Shown here: piece by piece, positions 60,719-64,000 of the stretch
Position numbering within the stretch: position 1 is the stretch's first letter
How the letters are laid out: every line of letters begins with the position of its first letter
From: JBDTSW01 sp963797835
GTDB taxonomy: Bacteria > Actinomycetota > Thermoleophilia > Solirubrobacterales > 70-9
NCBI GenBank assembly: GCA_963797835.1
Contig: CAWCRN010000031.1
Coordinates: 62,001 to 126,000, forward strand
Direction of reading: 5' to 3'
Length of the DNA stretch: 64,000 nucleotides
Notes under the pieces: generated by a model
Told to the model about the DNA's origin: nothing
Databases searched by the model: none
The model's input: the letters and a program-made list of their open reading frames with translations, nothing else
Made by a program: the position numbers and the translations under genes

Positions 60719-61534
60719 AGGTCGTCATCTTCTGCGGCGGCCAGGGGCTGAGGATGCGAGAGGCGTCCGAGGTCGCTCCGAAGCCGATGATCCCGATCGG
60801 CAGCCGGCCGGTCCTCTGGCACGTGATGAAGTACTACGCACACTTCGGCTTCACCGACTTCGTGCTCTGCCTCGGCTACAAGGCCGAGGCGATCAAGCAG
60901 TTCTTCCTCACCTACAACGAGGCGATGGCGAACGACTTCGTCCTCTCGAACGGCGGCGCTGACGTGCACCTGCTGAAGACCGACATCCACGACTGGAACA
61001 TCACCTTCGTCGATACGGGTCCGCGGGCGTCGATCGGCGAGAGGTTGCGTGCCGTCCGCCACCACCTCGCCGACGACGAGTTCTTCCTCGCCAACTACGG
61101 GGACACGCTCACGGATGCCGATCTCCCGGGGATGATCGCCCGCGCCAGGGAGGAGGACGCGATGGCGAGCTTTCTCGCGGTGCGCCCGAACTACAGCTTC
61201 CACGTGGTCTCGATGGAGCCTGACGGGCGGGTTCGGACCATGCGCGACGTGATGGGGTCCGACATCTGGATCAACGGCGGCTACTTCATCCTCCGCCGGG
61301 AGTTCCTCGACCAGCTTCGCCCTGGCGAGGACCTCGTCGAGGAACCGCTGCAGAGGCTGCTGCCGGCGGGGCAGGTCCTCGCTCAGCGCCACGAGGGGTT
61401 CTGGGCGCCGATGGACACGCTCAAGGACCAGCAGTGGCTGGAGACGCTGCACGAGGAGCGGCAGCGCCCCGTGGCAGGTGTGGGAGCCCGACCGCATCGA
61501 CGGTCGCGACCTCGAGTACGCGGCCTCCGGATGA
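60715..61534 (+). CDS. Glucose-1-phosphate cytidylyltransferase-like nucleotidyltransferase
   Basis: About 273 residues. VIFCGGQGLRMREASEVAPKPMIPIG is the nucleotide-binding signature, DFVLCLGYKAEAIKQFF, FFLANYGDTLTDADL (metal Asp) and GFWAPMDTLKDQQWLETL complete the RfbF-type pattern. Predicted to make CDP-glucose or a related NDP-sugar, the substrate line for the C-methyltransferase. An extra base near 61474 shifts the last 20 residues. GTG 60715 overlaps the methyltransferase stop; ATG of the next gene lies in its stop. Confidence 0.85.
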
Positions 61535-62191
61535 TGCTGCCGCTGCGGCTCGGCTCGCCCGAGGCATCCGCGGCGCGCGTGCTCGCCATCGGCGCCCACC
61601 CGGACGACATCGAGATCGGCTGCGCCGGCACGATCCTGAAGCTGATCGAGCGAGGAGGCGGTCGCCGAGCTCCACTGGGTGGTCCTGAGTGGCGAGAACG
61701 AGCGCGCAGCGGAAGCCCGACAGAGCGCCGAGGCCCTGCTCGACGGCGTACCACGGAGCGAGGTGGTGGTCTGCGACTTTCGCGACGGCTTCTTCCCCTA
61801 CGAAGGCCGGAGGATCAAGGACTTCTTCGAGGGGCTGAAGGCCGACCTCTCCCCGGACGTCGTCTTCACCCACCAGCGCGCCGACCTGCACCAGGACCAC
61901 CGGCTCAGCTGCGAGTTGACCTGGAACACCTTCCGCGACCACCTGATCCTCGAGTACGAGGTGCCGAAGTACGACGGCGACATGAGCGCGCCGAACGCGT
62001 TCGTGCCCCTGTCCGAGGGCCTGTCGCGGCGCAAGATCGAGCATCTGGTGAGCCATTTCGGCTCCCAGCGCTCGAAACGCTGGTTCCAGGAGGACCTGTT
62101 CTCGGGGCTGCTCAGGTTGCGCGGGATGGAGTGCAACTCGCCCTCCTCATACGCCGAGGCCTTCTTCTGCCGTAAGGCTGTGCTGGCGTGA
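61531..62191 (+). CDS. PIG-L-family deacetylase, frameshifted
   Basis: About 219 residues, zinc-dependent N-deacetylase of the GlcNAc-PI/MshB/LmbE group. Zinc motif IGAHPDDIEIGCAGT is complete, DFRDGFFPYEGRRIKDFFE and the third ligand in HQRADLHQDHRLS follow. An extra C near 61651 (GAG-C-GAG). Start ATG 61531 in the ATGATG overlap. Within this operon it would deacetylate an N-acetyl sugar on a nucleotide or lipid carrier. Confidence 0.88.
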
Positions 62192-63504
62192 CGTCGGTGC
62201 TCACACGCAAGCCGCCGCCGACGGCTGGGGTCGGCGGCGACGCCTACGAGCTCATTCGCCGATTGTTCCCGCTCTGCCGGAGCCTCACCGGCGACGGAGT
62301 GCGGGGGACCTTCGACGTCCTCGAGGAGGAGATACCAATCACCCGGACCGAGATCCCGAGCGGGACGAGGGTGTTCGACTGGGTCGTGCCCGACGAGTGG
62401 AACCTCCGCGACGCCTACATCGCGACCACCGACGGCACCAGGGTGGTGGACTTCTGGGACTCGACGCTGCACGTCGTCTCCTACAGCGAGCCCGTGCGAA
62501 CGACGATGCCGCTCGAGGAGCTCCGCGCACGGCTCCACACGCTTCCCGACCAGCCCGACGTCATCCCGTACCGAACCTCCTACTACGAGCGGACCTGGGG
62601 CTTCTGCCTCTCGCACCGCCAGCTCCTGGAGCTCGAACCGGGTGAGTACGAGGTGGTGATCGACTCGAGTCTCGAGCCGGGCCATCTGTCGTACGCGGAG
62701 CTCGAGGTCGCCGGCGAGGAAGAGGGCGAGGTGCTCGTCTCGACGTACGTCTGCCACCCCTCGCTCGCGAACGACAACCTCTCTGGGATCGCAGTCGCCA
62801 CCCTGCTCGCCAAGCGTCTGCTCGAGCGGCGCCCGCGCTTCACCTACCGCTTCCTCTTCGCGCCTGGGACGATCGGGCCGCTGGCGTGGCTACATCGGAA
62901 CCAGGACCGGCTCGACCGCATCAAGCACGGGCTGACGCTCTCTTGCATCGGCGACAGCGGTGACCTGACCTACAAGCGAAGCCGCCGCGGCGAGGCCGAC
63001 ATCGATCGGGCGATGGAGGTCGTTCTGCGCGACTCCGGCGAGCCGCACCGCGTACTCCCCTGGGAGCCGTGGGGCGGCGACGAGCGCCAATTCTGCTCGC
63101 CGGGCTTCGACCTTCCGGTCGGCACCCTGATGCGAACTCCTCACGGCGAGTTCGACGGGTACCACACCTCGGCCGACTCGCTCGAGCGAATCCGTCCCGA
63201 GTCACTCGGAGAGGCCGTCGACACGTGCCTCGACCTAGTCGACGTGCTGGACAGTAACCGGAGCTTCATAAACCTGAGCCCCTGCGGTGAGCCACAGCTC
63301 GGGCGTCACGGCCTTTACCGCTCGGCGGGCGGGGCCGTCGCGACGCCCGACGACGAGCGCGCTCTGCTCTGGGTGCTGAACGCGAGCGACGGCGACTCCT
63401 CCCTGGTGGACATCGCCAGGAGCTCCGGGCTCGTCTACCCCATCGTTCGACGGGCAGCCGAGCGGCTCCAAGAGGCTGGCCTCCTCGCATCTTCGGCCGA
63501 CTAG
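62188..63504 (+). CDS. DUF4910 (M28-like) aminopeptidase with winged-helix C-terminus
   Basis: 438 residues. N-terminal DUF2172-like insert domain, then metal-binding motifs in the M28 order: VCHPSLANDNLSGIAVATLL (split: VCHPSLANDNLSG), SCIGDSGDL, GGDERQFCSPGFDLP and YHTSADSLERI. The last 75 residues form a winged helix (LVDIARSSGLVYPIVRRAAERLQEAGLL, HTH_47-like). Peptidases of this family recur in sugar clusters, where amide formation or hydrolysis on an aminosugar is suspected. GTG overlaps the deacetylase stop; frame intact. Confidence 0.85.
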   Translation: MTSVLTRKPPPTAGVGGDAYELIRRLFPLCRSLTGDGVRGTFDVLEEEIPITRTEIPSGTRVFDWVVPDEWNLRDAYIATTDGTRVVDFWDSTLHVVSYSEPVRTTMPLEELRARLHTLPDQPDVIPYRTSYYERTWGFCLSHRQLLELEPGEYEVVIDSSLEPGHLSYAELEVAGEEEGEVLVSTYVCHPSLANDNLSGIAVATLLAKRLLERRPRFTYRFLFAPGTIGPLAWLHRNQDRLDRIKHGLTLSCIGDSGDLTYKRSRRGEADIDRAMEVVLRDSGEPHRVLPWEPWGGDERQFCSPGFDLPVGTLMRTPHGEFDGYHTSADSLERIRPESLGEAVDTCLDLVDVLDSNRSFINLSPCGEPQLGRHGLYRSAGGAVATPDDERALLWVLNASDGDSSLVDIARSSGLVYPIVRRAAERLQEAGLLASSAD

Positions 63505-63620
63505 AGGCCCGACAGGAGCGGCTGGCAAGCCCTCAGAGGCGATGGCTCGTTCGCTCGGGCTTCTCCCATGGATCGCCGTCGTCGTCCTGCCGGTCCGAGA
63601 GCGGCGTCAGCGTGAACCTT

Positions 63621-63681
63621 CATCCGGGTCCTCCTGTGGTTGGGGCGTTAGACACCCCAAGCCTCTGGGAGGGCCCGGATG
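63621..63681 (+). terminator. Three-tier hairpin after glycan operon
   Basis: CATCCGGG (63621-63628) pairs with CCCGGATG (63674-63681); inside, TCCTCC with GGAGGG; innermost TGGGG (63641-63645) with CCCCA (63655-63659). It lies 117 bases after the DUF4910 stop. It may end the operon transcript or be a transposon end. The rest of 63505-63798 shows no gene I can support. Confidence 0.5.
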
Positions 63682-63798
63682 GCCTTCCAGGCGTTCACAA
63701 CGTGTGGCTTCTCCAGCTAGGCGGAGGCAAACTCGGACCGACTCAGCGCCCCTCAGGCGCTCAGCCTGCGCGACAGCAACGCGTTTGTTGGGTTGTCG

Positions 63799-63999
63799 TC
63801 ATGGGCCGTCGGGGCGCGGCACGCCGGGTGGCGGCGTGCCGCAGAAACAAGCGCCAGCGCCGCGGTGCAGTCTGTTCATGCTGCCTTGAAGTACCGGCAT
63901 CGCCTCAAGACTTGACATGTAGTACTCGGGAATCAGCAACCAGTCGCCCGGTGCAAAGCTCGAACTTGAATGCCGTGACAGCTCCGCGATGCACTGGTA
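63799..63999 (-). CDS. C-terminal end of an unidentified protein (partial)
   Basis: A minus-strand frame open at the window edge runs 66 residues to TGA at 63801-63799, with plausible composition (GDWLLIPEYYMSSLEAMPVL, CFCGTPPPG). Local GC is clearly lower than in the rest of the window, hinting at recently acquired DNA. No family recognised; it could also be chance. Confidence 0.3.
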   Translation of the reverse strand, partial: YQCIAELSRHSSSSFAPGDWLLIPEYYMSSLEAMPVLQGSMNRLHRGAGACFCGTPPPGVPRPDGP

Positions 64000-64000
64000 G

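Noticed and set aside
195..61700. Every extra base can be placed exactly between two codons, suggesting a quadruplet code or programmed +1 shift
   Set aside because: Any +1 insertion can be parsed as frame 0, one skipped base, then frame +1, so the pattern is built into the method. No common slippery heptamer or stop codon recurs at the sites.
1..64000. CRISPR array, prophage or integrase
   Set aside because: No series of regularly spaced direct repeats, Cas, integrase, capsid or terminase genes is visible.

Overview
The window is high-GC bacterial chromosome with dense, often overlapping genes (GTGA and ATGA junctions) and frequent GTG or TTG starts. It carries a menaquinol cytochrome bc complex of the QcrABC type beside menaquinone genes, Tat genes, a DrrAB-type ABC exporter with a MarR regulator, and a siroheme-decarboxylase-like gene between hemB and hemL. 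I read this as a deep-branching actinobacterium, most likely Thermoleophilia (Solirubrobacterales or relatives). That placement is inference, because there is no rRNA here. I see no phage, plasmid or CRISPR module.

Layout. 1-4.4 kb: end of an amino-acid permease, then a gamma-glutamylation (Puu-like) catabolic operon: glutamine-synthetase-like ligase, C26 hydrolase, aldehyde dehydrogenase and SDR. 4.4-5.1 kb: a REP-associated tyrosine transposase (RAYT) bracketed by palindromic repeats that recur at 13.8 and 28.4 kb. 5.1-9.9 kb: glutamine amidotransferase and two secreted proteins (FG-GAP repeats; M14 carboxypeptidase with RTX-like repeats). 10.2-16.7 kb: two ABC-2 systems, a MarR regulator and a YmdB phosphoesterase. 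17-21.4 kb: SnoaL, TfoX-like, hemB, an AhbA-AhbB fusion, hemL. 21.5-23.8 kb: MFS exporter and TetR regulator. 23.8-28.4 kb: qcrABC, menaquinone methyltransferase, polyprenyl synthase. 28.5-31.8 kb: zinc-ribbon protein, candidate ncRNA, dcd, tatA, tatC, tRNA-Lys. 32-39.9 kb: GST, Tat-exported amine oxidase, alkyltransferase-like protein, dehydrogenases, a nucleotide-sugar dehydrogenase and a RibD-like reductase. 40-48 kb: DUF559 remnant, RpiB, two-component system, sulfotransferase, HAD, sucCD, aminotransferase. 48.3-55.2 kb: DtxR-type regulator, HAD, secreted protein, a crosslink-repair neighbourhood (AlkX/YcaQ-like glycosylase, DHPS-like protein, MrfA/Hrq1-like helicase), tRNA-Phe. 55.2-63.5 kb: small regulators, ECF sigma factor and a glycan operon (sugar transferase, LuxR regulator, C-methyltransferase, cytidylyltransferase, PIG-L deacetylase, DUF4910 peptidase).

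About twenty-five genes, many of them expected to be essential (hemL, sucD, qcrA/B, menG, tatC), are interrupted by single-base indels, mostly +1. They cluster in some stretches and are absent from others. I treat them as probable sequence errors and give each such gene its full restored extent; coordinates of the indels are approximate.

Best candidates for something new: the RAYT with its REP family, the AhbA-AhbB fusion in a heme operon, the four-gene coupled sugar/PIG-L/DUF4910 module whose upstream sugar transferase has two alternative hairpins over its apparent start codon, the tandem ribbon-helix-helix-like protein facing an ECF sigma gene, and a short terminator-ended ncRNA candidate.
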